A DNA stretch of 64,000 nucleotides from Rotaria socialis (lineage: Eukaryota > Rotifera > Eurotatoria > Philodinida > Philodinidae): contig CAJNYU010002272.1 in assembly GCA_905331475.1 (NCBI GenBank), forward strand, positions 186,001 to 250,000. The letters are read 5' to 3'. The translations under genes were made by a program, and so were the position numbers. Shown here one piece after another: positions 49,673 through 63,900 of the stretch (its first letter is position 1; each line of letters opens with the position of its first letter). The notes under the pieces are model-generated. The model was not told the origin of the DNA. It saw only the letters and a list, made by a program, of their open reading frames with translations, and did no database searches.

Positions 49673-52600
49673 ATGGCGGCCGCTCGATTTATACGTTTTT
49701 TTAGTCGTCGTCAAGCAAAGCATCCGGCAACAACATTAAATGATGAAAATATCTCTCATACAAATTCAAAACTTCTTCCGAATTTATTAAATTCAAATGC
49801 AAAAGTTTATTCAACTGGAAAGAAACAACAACAACAACAACAACCAATACCGATTAAACATGGTCTTGTTTGTACAATTGTATTTCTCGATGGTGATGAT
49901 GTTAATTTTGAAGTAGATGTAAGTTATTTTTAAAAAGTAGTGGAAAAAAAGAACCATGAAAGTGTATGATTGATTGAGTTGACCTGTCCAGACACATTTT
50001 CATGTGCATGTATAATTGATATGTCAGCTGTTTTTTATTGTCTATCGTTGACCTGTACTCATTAATTCTGTCTGGATCTATACCTTTACTTTTGCCATCG
50101 GTAGAGATATTTTTATTTTGCATTTTTATTTTGTTTATTCATTGAATAAGAAACAAAAAAATAAAATAAACATAAATTTATGATTTTTATCTGCATTTAA
50201 AAGCAAAAAGAAACCTGTTATTTATATAAAGTATCAGCAATCATTTTAATTCTGTATATTTTTTAATTTAGCGTAAAGCTCTTGGAAAAAGTCTTTATGA
50301 TAAAGTTATTGCTCATACAAAGCTAGTTGAACCCGACTATTTTGGTTTACAATTCACTGATACACATAATGTTAAAGTATGATTATATAATATAATTTTA
50401 TCGACTATAGTTTAATCATATGGTTTCATCTTTAGCAATGGTTAGATCCAACGAAATCGTTAAAAAAACAATGCAAGAGTAAGGGATAAAAACTAAAATT
50501 GACAAGAAAAAGAAAACGATTGATTCTTTTCTGTACTTCTATAGTTGGACCACCGTATACATTTCGATTTCGTGTTAAATTTTATACATCTGATCCACAA
50601 AATCTTCATGATGAACTAACAAGGTTAGCAAGAGAAAACAATATATTGGGGCGGGAATTTTTCAATTTTTATTTTTAATTTAGATATTTATTTGTGTTAC
50701 AACTTAAAGATGATATTCGAACAGGCAAATTAGACTGTCCATCTGGTTCAGATGTTGAGTTGGCTGCATTGACTATGCAAGGTAAAATAAAATGAGAAAA
50801 ATCAATGATTTTCATAATAAACAATTCATTCATTAATATTGAACACTTCAAAAATGACATCTTCAATTTATAGAATTGATTGATCTTCTAATGAGTTTAT
50901 ATCACTTTATTTCACAGTATGCTTTCTTGTCTTATTAGTTATGGTACTACGGTAAAGAATTCAGTAATACAACAAAAAAAAATAGAACTTAGTAAAAAAA
51001 GAGAAAGATGAGAAGTAACAGGAAAAATTGATGAATATCTATGTCACAAGTTATAAAGATTCATAAATTATTATTGGAAGTCAAAATAAGTTTTTATCGT
51101 TTGTAGAATTGTAAGAAAAGAAACTATTTTCGTATTAATAGAATTTTAACGTGTTCTGATATTATTTATTGCATTAAATTTATCTGAACCAAATATATAA
51201 CAAATTTATTTTCTTTTTTTTATACAATTAGTTAAACGAGCAGTATGATTTAGCAGATCTTTTCTTTGAAAAATTCCTTAGGGGTAGCTTCTATTTCATT
51301 GAAACACATAATAAGCTGATGTATAACAATCGCATGCACGAAATTCTTCAGATAACATTTGATTCATCTGTACTTAGGAAAAACTCCTTCATATATTCGT
51401 TTCTAATGTTAGGTATTATCCTAACTATTGGGACCTGAAGAAACAGTTGAATTTTTGGGATATGAATATTCGCAAAATGCTCTTCTAGGGCGTTAGAAAG
51501 AACAATTGTTTTTTTTCAATTTTGTCTTGAAATATAATTAATAATACAAAAATATTCTAAGAACTTCATAGCTTATAGGCATGAAGTCATCGAAATCTGA
51601 AACTCTTCATAAAAATGACTTCATATGAAAAATAAAGGAGGAAACGGCGAATTTGAAGAAGAAAAGTAGGTCAAAGTACATGCTTGCAATAGCTAAAAAG
51701 AATAGCACTCAAATAATCAGAAATAGCAACAAGTATTCTTGCAACTTTGATGTAACTTCAAGTAAATTTGAAATCGAAATTTTTTTCGAAGTGTACCACT
51801 GAAAGTAGTTCAAAAGTCTGCCGTTTCCCCCTTGTGAAACATGGTTATACTATAGGTATTGTATCAGATGAAAATTTGAAGATAAGACTTACTCTATATG
51901 TTTCAGATTCTTTGTAAGAGTCTCTGATAAATAGACATAATCAAAACTTCATAACGTAGATAGATCTCAAAAGTAACTTAGAACAAATTCCAAGTTCTTT
52001 TCTTTTATTTAAATAAGATGTAGAATTTATATGTTAGTAAATTATAGAAATCAAACGATGATATATATGTTCGTTAGCTATATATCGTGTAATACATTGT
52101 TGATAATGTAATATTGCAATAATCTTTATTTATAAATAAGAAAGTATTATTTTATTTTAATTTTACAGCTGAATTGGGTGATCATTCAAGTACTGAACAT
52201 TCAGTTGAAACGATATCAGAGTTTCGTTTTCTACCTGATGATCGTCAAACAGAAGAATTCGAAGCAACTGTCCTACAAAAATGGTCTACGCACAAGTACA
52301 GCAATTCATTTTTTTACTTCTATTTGAAATCTAGAAAATTTTTCTGTTTTCGTAATAGGGGCTTAACACCAGCCGATTGTGAAGTACAATATTTAAATAA
52401 AGCACGCTGGCTAGAAATGTATGGTGTTGATTTACATACAGTAATGGGTAAAGATGGTTTAGAATATAAACTTGGTCTAACACCAACGGGTATTCTCGTC
52501 TTTGAAAATAAAATCAAAATTGGTTTATTTGTTTGGTAAGAAAATCAAAATTATTCGATGACAATGAATTTTATCTTTATTTTTCTAATCAAAGGTCAAA

Positions 52601-55600
52601 AGTAACACGAATAGATTTTCATCGAAATAAATTAACAATCGTTGTCGTTGAAGATGATGATAATGATCCGACATTGCAACGCGATTTTGTATTTTTATTT
52701 CGTTGTTATGATGAGAAACAATGCAAACATTTTTGGAAATGTGCTATGGAATATCATATATTTTTTCGTACAACATCAGCAGCTAAAGTTAAACAAGGTG
52801 TCAAATCAAATTTTGCACGTACTGGTTCAAGATTTCGATTTAGGTAAGAAAAAAACAGAAAAAAGAAAATTTCGAGTTTGATTTCTTTTTTGTTTAAATC
52901 AGTGGAAGAACTGAATGTCAAGCAGCAACATTAGGAAATTTGAATCGTCGCAGTATAAATTTTGAACGTAAAGCATCACAACGCTTTTCACGTCGTGCAT
53001 CATACGCAATACGAAAAAAAATTCAAGAACACGAAGTTTTACGTGAACAAGAAGATGAACGTTTGAAACGATTAAAATCCGAACAAGAATCCAAATTAGA
53101 TGAAACGAAAAAATCACCCGAGTAATTTTTCTATTTGATTATCTGTTAGATTTTTATATTGTTTTTGACAAATTAATATTTATAGAAAAACTCAAGATCC
53201 AGTATCCATTAGTAAACGTTCGTCGTCACAAAAAATTCTAAATCTATCACCCACTCAGCGTCTTGATAATCTTATTCAAGCTTCCACGAATGATTTAGTA
53301 GCAGAAGGTAAAAACAAACGAAGTCATTCTTAATAAGATTTCATGGTTTCTAGCTATGTCATATTAATAGTGCATAACAAATGAGGGCGAGAAGAAATGA
53401 CTATAGCAACGTGTTGTATCATCTGATAAACAAACTATTATGACATTTTTTTAAGTAATTCATCGAGTTGTTTTTGTTTATATGGTTGAATTAAAAATTT
53501 AGAGTGCCATATTTTATAGTGCGGAAATTTTCGTTCAATATAATTAACCATCTAGAACTTGTTCTTATGGTAATACAGCAATGCTTTTCTTAGAATGACA
53601 GGATGTGTGCGTGACTTGTCTTTCATAGTTAAATATTTAATTAACTGATAACACGAAGATATATATGAAATCAGGATAGACTTACAATTTCTTAGCATGG
53701 ATTTTATTTTATCATAGTAATTGATGAGAAATAGATGAGATTAACTACAGTTGATTCATTGGAAAATGAATATTATCATCGAGATGACTATCTATTCAAT
53801 AATAAAATATTAGATTTAAGTCAACATTTTTGACGTCACTGTTGAAAGATGTTTAAAGAAGTGTAAACACAGAAGTAAAAAAGTATATTACAGAGATGCA
53901 AAATATCGAACAAAAGTAAACAAACTTTCTGCGTATGAGATAGTAATACTAGATTAGACAACAAAAATAATCTGCAATTTGTTACAAGTAATTTTAGTTG
54001 TATAGTTATACTCGAATCAACGCTGTAGAAACAGAATCATCGGACAGATACCCTGTCAATAGTAATAGTACAATAAAAATGGATAATCATTTTTTTGATC
54101 CAATCAATGGAACGGATTGTCAAGGTAGTGGGAGAAATTTTTATCGTTGACTGATACTTTAAATAAGCAGGACTATCAAGTAATATTATTGAGTTTATTA
54201 GAAGAATGCTACATGCCGCCAAATAGAAAAGAAAAACATAATTTATTATCTTTTATAGATAATTTTCAGCAGCCATACAGGAGAGCAGCGAGAAAGAAAT
54301 CGATAGCACCTTCATAAATGATGTAATTAGAGAAAATTATCAGAACTAGTCGTGCAAAAATCAATGTTTTATGTTTAAAAATGCGTCATATTGCGGCTAT
54401 TGCCTGTCAAATATTCAATTGTAAAACTTCTTTCTATAATCATAGACTTCTAGCAATGATTAGACAGTTTGTTCCAATTTCTTTTTGTTTTTTTTCTCAA
54501 TTGACAAATATTGATTTTCTAGAGAATAGTTCATATGTATTTTTCTTACTCGACAGTAAGTCACATTAACTCAGTTGAAGCATCCATAATATTCAAGAGA
54601 TAATCATAGAGATATTTCAGAGTTTTATGTTAGGATTATTAGTTAAAGTAGAAATTAAAGTAATAACAAATTTTTGCTTTACTTACTATATACACAATAA
54701 AAAAAAGAACAAGAAATATGTGTTAGGACTGATTTCCCATGAAAATTACACTATTTAATCTTATATTCTCCTTTTTTTTCAATTTTAAAGATAATGAATT
54801 AAAAAGAAATACAACTGGTCTTCCTCGTCCTCCGCCAATTCCTCCTCGACAAGTGAAACCTGATGATAAAACTACAACAACGAGATCACCATCCCCATCA
54901 CCACCATTAGTCCTTGTTAAACCATCAAATCCAACAATTTTCTCTTCAAATAATACTAATAATATGAACACACTGAAGGGTTTGTCAAGTTTAATCATAA
55001 ATTTATTAATAAAAAGAAAAAGAAATTTTATAAACAATAAATATATATATTTATTTATTTATATTTATATTCATAGATTCCTTCAATGAAAATAACGACC
55101 AAGACTTATTAATTCAAATGTCACCACCAAAAACATCTAATGTGTAAATAAATGCAAATTTGATAGAATTCAATTTTCTCATCTTTTCTTTTGTTTAAGA
55201 CCTGCCAAATCATCTATTTCTCCACTTACTGGCAAAGTGAACAGTCCACTTAATCGATACACATTAGCGAATAGTCAATCACCTTATGTTCTCAAGGTAT
55301 TATCTTGAATCAGAAACTTTCTCTTGAAATATAAAGAATAAAAAAGAAACTAAAACGTTTTCTTTTTCCGATTTATTTCTAATAGCAAAATAGTAGAATA
55401 TCTTTACATGAAAAAATTCCCATTATATCGGACTTGATTTCCTATTCGTCATATGATAATATATTAAACTACTGTTTAAATCCGAAAACCGATTCAAGTA
55501 CAATCTATACTCGCACAGATTATAATTTAAAAGAACAACAATTTGAAACACGTTGTGCTAACTATGATAATTTATCGTATTTAACTAAAACAATTTCTAA

Positions 55601-56167
55601 AAAAGGAAAAATTTCTTCATGTAAAGATTATTTTACAAGTTCAAAAAATATTGTTTTCAATGAGAAAAAACGAAGTACGTAAATAAATAAATATTTGGCG
55701 TGGCATGGAATGAGTGCCTTGTTTTTTTGTTTTAGTAAATCTAAAATGCATGAGAGTGATTTATTCATAATTAATAAAGGAAACCATAAAACTCATGCTT
55801 ACTTTTTCTATTCTTATCATAGGAGACTTACTTTTACACAGAATCAACGACAGTAAATTCGAATTCAACTAATAATCAAAGTAAATTTTAATATATTTTT
55901 TAATTACTAATTTAATTTATATCTATTTAAATAGATTCTCTGAATTCACCGGCCCCTGTTATTGTAACACGTACACTAAGTACATCCAATGTACGTAATG
56001 CATCAGCAACAATCGTTCAAACAACACCTTCTAACAGTCAAATATCAACACCATCATCATCATCGGTCCCATTGCCAAATCTATATCCTCGTTCATCAAA
56101 TCGTAGTTTAACATCACCATCTGTTGGTGCACTCCCATCATATCATCCAATAACAACAGAATTATAA
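49673..56167 (+). CDS. EPB41L5: FERM-domain protein of the Yurt/EPB41L5 type
   Basis: Sixteen exons (49673-49918, 50272-50376, 50436-50478, 50545-50623, 50684-50781, 52169-52295, 52359-52535, 52595-52843, 52903-53121, 53186-53307, 54791-54979, 55077-55143, 55200-55296, 55386-55674, 55842-55880, 55935-56167) give 792 residues, all phases consistent. After a basic N-terminus with a short Q-run comes the FERM domain, about residues 55-385. Diagnostic pieces are [21 protein letters not shown], the EPB41L5-like [26 protein letters not shown], then VVVEDDD and [17 protein letters not shown]-adjacent region follows ([15 protein letters not shown], then [15 protein letters not shown]). The rest is disordered, with proline-rich stretches ([10 protein letters not shown]). 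It ends ITTEL; I recall vertebrate EPB41L5 ending likewise. The family limits Crumbs activity and supports epithelial polarity. Splice acceptors of exons 14-16 were chosen to keep the frame. Confidence 0.9.
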
Positions 56168-57428
56168 CGAGTTTGATTTATCCTGATTTTCTTTTTGTCT
56201 TTGTTAAAATGTGTGCTTTTAACTTCTTATCTCTGTTATCATTTATATATATTAGGAAATATTCAGATGCATTGCTAATCGATTTGTCTGATCAAGATTT
56301 TGCATTTGTCATTTGTATACGAAACTCATGTTTTGATTTGCTGCTTTGTTGCTTGTGAATTTGCTTGTTTATTTGTTTTCTTCTTTATTTGCTGTTCTTT
56401 GCGTATGTACAGATAGAATTTTTGAGTGAATGCCGAATAAAAATTGAAAAGAAATAAGATAAATAAAATCTACTATTGAAAACCGAATTTATTATTATTT
56501 TTGTCACATTTCATTGATGATTTGGTTAAAAATTGGTACTTCAAACATATGTGACACTTTTCCCCTGTTATTTTTGCATTTATTCTTGATATCCACCATT
56601 TATTTTCGGTATAATAGGTGCATTTAATTATGCTGTCACTTTTAATGATATACTTATATGTTTTGTTTGTCACATTGAAAACTATCGATAACGATATTCA
56701 AATTGTTAAAAGCAAATTCATGAGTAAAATCGATTCTTCGACTTGAAAAATTGATGATGTATTATCTCGGACATCATCGTCATCAAAATAAGCGTCTCTT
56801 GACAACCAGCTGTGGCACCACCATAGAAAAAGCACTAACGCAGTAAATTGCTTCGCCTACTCTCATAAATGTATTCAATTCTATCATTGCTTTTTCTCGA
56901 TTATAATGAAACATTGCCTTTTTTTATTGATAGTGTACAAACAGCTAAAAGGCAAATGTGTACACACTTGAATTATAGGTTTTATATATTTATTGAAGTC
57001 GTTGGTTTATTTTTTTGCGACAATCATCAGGTCTATTTTAGAAATAAATGAGAGGAACTGCTTGTGTAGGGTTATGGTTTCTATTAAATACAGATGTCCT
57101 ACAGTTTGTATTTGTTTTCATAATAGTTAACTCGATCCTTTTTTTCTACTATTTGAAGTTTCGATTCTCGATTAATTCATATTTTGTAAAATAAAATGTA
57201 TTACAATTGTTAAAATGCATTAACATCTTATAACTTGGGGAGTCAAAACCGCATCCAATCAAATTTTTGACAAAAAGAAGCAAGAAACAAAACGACAAGC
57301 GTACACCGCGACGTCATCATTACCAACAGTCATCATCTTGTCTAAGCTCTATCGATTGTCCTTGAGTTTTCTCACTTAGTATTATTATTTTTATGTTATG
57401 AAATAAATATAGAAGCTTTATTTTTCAG
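56168..57428 (+). other. 3' UTR of the FERM gene and upstream region of RAB3
   Basis: The AATAAA near 56435 is a likely poly(A) signal of the FERM gene. The last bases before the RAB3 start codon are TTTTTCAG, a strong acceptor. No further gene seen. Confidence 0.5.
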
Positions 57429-58838
57429 ATGACACAGAACAGTACTGGTGGAACTGCAAAAGATGCAGCTGATCAAAATTTTGATTACATGTTCAAATTA
57501 CTTATTATTGGAAATTCATCCGTAGGAAAGACGTCCTTCGTATGTTATCTTTATTTATAATATTATTCATTTTATTTAGAAAAACAAATTTTTTTAATTT
57601 TAGCTTTTTCGCTATGCAGACGATTCATTTACATCAGCATTTGTTAGCACAGTTGGTATAGATTTTAAGGTTAAAACAGTATTTCGACACGATAAACGTG
57701 TTAAATTACAAATATGGGATACAGCTGGCCAAGAACGTTATCGTACAATTACAAGTAAATAAGATAGATTGAGCTTTTATTTTAAAGATTCTCATGAGAT
57801 TATTCGAACTTTCACTAGATTTTCTGATAAATCTCTTGAGATTTGAGCGAAAAATAAATAAATAAATAAATATATACTTATACAGATTTACTCGGATTTT
57901 TTTAGCTGCCTATTATCGTGGTGCAATGGGTTTTATTCTAATGTATGATATTACCAATGAAGAATCATTTAATGCTGTCCAAGATTGGTAAGTGTCAAAG
58001 TGAAGTCAACGCTGTTTTTCTGTTATTTAGAAAAATAAAATTATACAAAAAAAGCGTACATCCAAAAAAACACTTTTTTCAGGTGTACACAAATTAAAAT
58101 GTATTCATGGGATAATGCTCAAGTTGTTTTAGTTGGTAATAAATGCGATTTAGAACATGATCGTGCTGTAACACAAGATCGTGGCCAACGTCTTGCTGAA
58201 CAATTGGGTAAATTTAAAATAAATATATATATATATAGATATATATTGGATGTACGCTTTAGTTGTTCGTTTCTTTTTGTTTGTTTGTTGAGATAAATTT
58301 GCTTGTTTTGTATTGTGTTGTGTTTTGAAGGGTTCTACAGATAAAATCACATTCATGGGAGAAAAGTCCGGTGATACTTGTTGGAAATAAATGTGATATG
58401 GCAGATGAAAGAAATGTGCAGTCGGAAACAGGAGAAAGACTTGCCAGTGAACTCGGTACTTATACTTGAGAAAACATAGTAGTTTTTGCTCATTATTGTT
58501 GTTTCGTTCTTATCATAGCTATGACTGTTCTATTTCTTTTCTCTTTAGGTTTGGAATTCTTTGAAACTTCTGCCAAAGAAAATGTTAACGTGAAAGCAGT
58601 TTTCGAAAGGTAGAAATTGATAATAAAAGCAAAACTTATTTCATTATGAAGAAATTCTTTTTTAATTTCTAGATTGGTTGATATTATATTGGAAAAAATG
58701 TCCGACACACCAGAAGATTCAAATGCTGCTGGTCAAGCAAATAATGCATATTCTAATCAAGCAGGTGGTTATAATAAAGGAACTACAAAACTTACTGCTA
58801 ATGAATCACAAGCTAGAGGAAACCAATGTCAATGTTAA
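57429..58838 (+). CDS. RAB3: Rab3 small GTPase with duplicated internal exon
   Basis: Exons 57429-57539, 57604-57754, 57906-57987, one of two alternatives (58083-58207 or 58331-58455), 58549-58609 and 58673-58838 give 231 residues with either alternative. All GTPase motifs are present: P-loop GNSSVGKT, switch [24 protein letters not shown] (in both alternative exons) and ETSAKEN. The C-terminus CQC is a CxC double geranylgeranylation signal. Rab3 proteins act on synaptic and secretory vesicles in regulated exocytosis. Sequence features such as [11 protein letters not shown] and [15 protein letters not shown] mark it as Rab3, not Rab27 or Rab8. A strong 3' splice site abuts the ATG directly, suggesting a 5' UTR intron or spliced-leader acceptor. 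A run of AATAAA follows near 58866. Confidence 0.95.
58331..58455 (+). CDS. RAB3: Alternative copy of RAB3 exon 4
   Basis: This exon is 125 nt long like its upstream twin (58083-58207), with the same entry and exit phases, a TTTTGAAG acceptor and a GTACTT donor. It encodes 41 full codons beginning [20 protein letters not shown] and including NKCD and a helix ending ERLASELG, against [20 protein letters not shown] in the twin. Splicing both in gives GGG TTC TAC AGA TAA, a stop four codons on. It therefore behaves as one of a mutually exclusive pair. Its codons (TCG, CCG, GTG, CAG, CTC) are less A/T-ending than in neighbouring exons. No disabling change is seen. Confidence 0.85.
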
Positions 58839-60979
58839 AGTAAAGATCTGCAATAGAAGAAACGAATAAATAAATATTATTTCCGATCGACATTTCCCTT
58901 ATGTATTCACGTTTTTTTTTGTCGTCTGTTCGTCTTGTGCAAACCAAAAAAAATTTTTGTAGTCATTATTATTATCATTACCATTATCATTATTATTATT
59001 ATATTGTACGTTCCGAAAGAAGGAGAGAAAAAAAGGGGAAATACGATAAAAATTTGTTTTTCACTTTTCCTATTTAAAAATCATTCCGATGTAAGTCTCT
59101 GTCTTTTTTTTTAAGTGTATATATATATTATGTATATGTGATGTATGTTTTACGTATCTGAGTGTGATGTGACATTGGTTTTTTTCTTTCTTCTTGTTTG
59201 GACAACAAGAACCCCGATCTTTTTATTTTTTATGTGCAGTATCTGATGGTTCACTTTCTCAATGATGTCAGACGGGAGAGTTGTTTCGTCTTGTCTTTAA
59301 CCTATTGGTTCGTTCTGTTTTTTTGTTTTAACCGAAAAATAAGATATGCATTCAAACAAATATTTACTTATTGCTGAATTGCAATCAATGAATTGAGAGG
59401 ATTTATTTCGTATCCGACTAATTACATGGCTTTTTCTTTTATTATTTAAATAAGAAAATGAATACAAATATTTTTTCGTTATTGCTAAAAACCCATTAAG
59501 AGTTTATTTTAGGTAAGGAAACGACAATAATTTGATTAATATTAATATTTGAAAATTCTTTTTTTAGGTTCATTGACTTATTCATAGTTCTCATAGAATG
59601 AAAAATACTTGAACGAGCAGCTATTTAAAATTGAATGGAGAGAGAAAAAATTTAAAAAGAGTACATTATTCAACAATTTTAGTGAAATGAATTGCTTATT
59701 GAAGTTCTATCAACATGTAAGCATTTTATTATATATTTAAGTCGATTCTTTAGTTGTTTATATCAATTGTAGATTTATACAAAAAGAAGCATGCTTTGTT
59801 TTTAGTGAAAAATCTACAAATTAATAGAAGAATAGTATTTTTTATCCCGCACACATGTTATGTCATATACTAATAAATCGATTTATGTTCAAATTTGTAT
59901 GTCTGTTTTGATTTAGTTTTTATTCCTATGAGAATTACTTTGATTTAGACAAGATATTGACTAGTACTTAAGGCGCATTTCCATTGTTGTCTGGATTGAA
60001 GAAGAAACTTCTTTAGTCCGACTTAAGATAAATGATCGGAAAAATCAATCCAAAAACAAGAGAAGAAGCATTTAAGAGTTAAATTTAAGAGCTTCACAAG
60101 CATGCAGAAAAAGCTTGTTATTTATATATTTCTTATTTATTTCGATTATACAGTAGAGAACCAAGCAACTATATTGTTAGAATATCAAACGTATTTTTAA
60201 AAGTACTTTCTATAAAGAACATCCTGATTGATATATAATCATAGTCGAGTTTTGCACAATTGAGCACTATTTAACACTAATGAAAGATTAGATCGTATGT
60301 CAATATGTTTTTTTAACTATATTTAAAGATAGATTTTAAATATAATACCTTTATCATTTGTTTTGAATGAAGATAACACAAGATAGAACGCCAATATTTA
60401 TTCTAGCTCAAGTCAAGAGAGTTTTTGACTTTATCATGTTGTCGATTGATATTGAATGAGATAAATTTTGATCTTTGGATGGTATCATATCTTCTTATGC
60501 TTTGTATCTTGTTTTTTACCCATTAATCATCCTATTAAAGTTATTGGCACGCTGAGGACATTTTTAATTTGTTTTACTTGATTATTTTTTACACGTAACA
60601 TACTTGTTTGATTGAATAGAACACGATGACAACTAAATAGAAAGCATAATATTAATTATTCATCATTAGTATATGTAATTCATAATTTTGAAATAATTTC
60701 GAATTTTAAAAGATTGATTTTACTCTCGACATGCATATTTTTTTTTGAACAATGCCTTAAACTACAATTCATAACTTTAAGAAAAACAAAGACCAAATTG
60801 ATGATTGTTACATTATTTTCTAAAGTAAAAACCAATAGTAAACAGATATTTTAATGAAATATGACTGTTACGTTGCATAATTAAAATACTTTATCTAGTC
60901 TAATCAATTAAAAAGAGAACACACTGAACAGGATATATAATGGAAGATAAAATTTCTTTTAATTAATATTTCAGATAAA
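58839..60979 (+). other. RAB3 3' flank and spacer upstream of PIG-A
   Basis: About 2.1 kb of AT-rich sequence with ATT-trinucleotide patches near 58960-59000. No coding or RNA gene is supported. An acceptor-like TTTCAG ends 5 nt before the PIG-A start. Confidence 0.5.
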
Positions 60980-63900
60980 ATGACTGATAGCGTCAAACAT
61001 CGTATATGGTATTTATCTGATCAAGATTTTTTTCTAAACCTTACTCTCTTACGAATATTTTCTTTCTCTGTATTTTGCTAGTATGGTTTCAGACTTTTTC
61101 TATCCACTTATTGGTGGTGTTGAAAATCATATATATCAATTATCACAATGTTTAATTCAACGTAATCACAAAGTAATTGTTGTTACACATGCATACGATG
61201 ATCGTGTTGGTGTTCGATATATGACAAATGGACTTAAAGTAAAGAATTTGTTTGATTATCTATTTAGAATATTAAATTGTTTTAGGTCTACTATTTACCA
61301 TATAAACCCTTTTATAATAATACAATTCTACCGACAGTTTTTAGTACAATTCCATTAATTCGTTCAATTTTACTTCGAGAACAAATCACTATTGTACATG
61401 GACATTCTGTAAGTTTATTTGAAAGAACTTTTACAGTGATCAAACAAATACTTCTTTTGCTTCTCTCGATTATTCAGTCTTTTTCAACATTAGCTCATGA
61501 AACAATGCATCATGCTAAAACCCTTGGTATTCGCACTGTATTTACTGATCATTCATTATTTGGTTTTGCTGATTTGAGTTCAATATTAACAAATAAAGTT
61601 CTTCAAGTATCACTTGTTGATTGCCATCATATTATATGTGTTTCACATACATGGTAAATACATATCTAATCAACGTTATGATTTTATTAAATTTAAAAAA
61701 GAATCAACAATTATCTTTTTGTTTGCTGATAGCTCTATGAGTCCTATTTTTTTACGCGAGTGGTGTATAGATAAGAACTCTCCATTGTCGTTGTAGGAAA
61801 ATATGAATAAGGTCCATAAAATATGCTGCTGATTAATATTCAATAGTCCTGATTAGCTATGCAGCGACGAATAAAAAACACACGACATGAGAAACTCTCA
61901 TTATAGACTAGTTGTCCTGTTGATTAGAAATTTTTCTAGAAGAAAAATAGTCTAAATAAAAACAGTAGTTATGGTCAACTTCGACAATATTTACACGCTG
62001 TATTGATCGAAAAGAATAATTTTTCGTTCATAAATTACTTACTTTGAATTGTTAATAAACAACATTCGTTATCGGTCAAATCTTGATATATGCGAGAGAA
62101 AAACAAATGAAAATAGATGCTTTTCATTAGCTTTTAAAATTACTTTCACATCATCAAATTGAAAAATCGTGAAAAATAATAAAATATGAATCGACCGTCT
62201 GTGACAGAGGAAATTCTTATAGCATCCGTTTTATGTTGATTGTAGATCAGGTTGACCATTAGATTGAATTGACTCTGTAATCAATTGCTTCTTGGCTTGC
62301 CAATAACAAAATTAGAGAAAAAAAAATACATCCATCAACAGAACCAAAATTCAATAAGAATAAATTTAGATTTAATTTTCGTGCTTTTTTTTTCGTTGAC
62401 ATGAATTAATCATTTTTCAATTAATAATATATACGAGTCGATAGAGAACGAGTTCCTCTAAACCGGAAACTAAAATTCAGCTCTAGGCAATGTCGAGCAC
62501 TCGATTTATCAAGGATTTATGAACGCAGCATTTTCTTTCCGGTAGAATTATATTTACCGATTATTTGTAGACGCAATATCCTTTCATTGATTAAAAGGCG
62601 GAAAAGCGAATCAATCTTCTAAAAGACAAATTCTGTTTTAGCAAAAATAAAGACTCCTTTATTATTGTTTTTAGCAAAGAAAATACTATGTTACGTGCTA
62701 ATTTAAAATCATCTAAAGTATCGGTTATTCCCAATGCTGTAGATTCATCAGCATTTACACCTGATACAAATCTTCGGCCATCATCATCCGATGAAAGTAG
62801 GAAATAAATCATATAAATCAAATTATTATTATTGATATTTGTTTTTGGTAGTTGTTATTGTTGTTGCCAGTCGTCTTGTTTATCGTAAAGGAATTGATCT
62901 TTTAATTGGTATTTTGCCAAAAATTCTTCGAAAATATCCTAATGTTAAATTTCGAATAGGTTGGTTTTTGACTAATTAATTAATTGAAATGAACATTTTT
63001 GTTCATTTTAGCTGGTAACGGGCCAAAAGAAATTGACATCCGTGAAGTAATTGAACGTGAAGGCACTGAAGATCGTGTTGCATTAGGTGAATTATTTTAT
63101 TATAATTATTTTCAAAGAGAAAATACAAATTAATTTTTCTTTAGAGGGTTCAGTAAATCATGATAGAATGCGAGATTTTCTCAATAGTGGCCATATATTT
63201 TTAAATACATCGTTAACAGAAGCATTTTGTATGGCTATCGTTGAAGCTGCGGCTTGTGGGTACGAAAAAAAATTTGTTATTCGTAAAAACCTAATTAAAA
63301 GAATTGCTCAATAGCCTTGAAAAGTGTTGACTTCCAATTCAGATAATCAGATTATCTAAGCTCCTTAAGGGAGAAAACATAAAAAACAAAATTATTTATT
63401 CATCAAACTATATTCTAATATCTATTTGCTTTTTTTAATTGAAGTCTGCTTGTTGTTTCAACAAAAGTTGGTGGAATTCCTGAAGTACTTCCATCCAATG
63501 ATACTCAATCTGATATAATGATTTTATGTGAAGCCAACATAAATGGTTTGTTGAATGATTAATTATCTTTGTTTGTTTCTAATTGAATATGTTTCTTTAA
63601 ATAGATGTTTTTATTGGCTTATGCAATGCTGTTGATAGAATACAGATAGGCCAAATACCGAATGCTAATGAATGGCATAATAAAATAAAAAATTGGTATT
63701 CATGGTCTTGGGTCGCTCAACATACTGAAATCGTTTATGATCACATCATAACTCAAAAATCAATTAATCTTACAGAACGCATATACAAGTTTGTTGAAGT
63801 TCTATAAAAAAAAATTGTGTTATTAATTTTAATTTTAATTATTGTATAGATACACACAATGTGGATTTGTTAGTGGCTTCGTTATGAGTTTTGTAGCTAT

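Noticed and set aside
49673-49700. Alternative upstream start for the FERM gene at an ATG near 49659
   Set aside because: That ATG is followed at once by a stop codon (ATG GCA CAT AAT is out of frame with the FERM reading), so the ATG at 49673 is kept.
54723-55037. Minus-strand glycine-rich frame opposite the FERM gene
   Set aside because: It is the reverse of the proline-rich coding exon 54791-54979, which is supported by phase and junctions.
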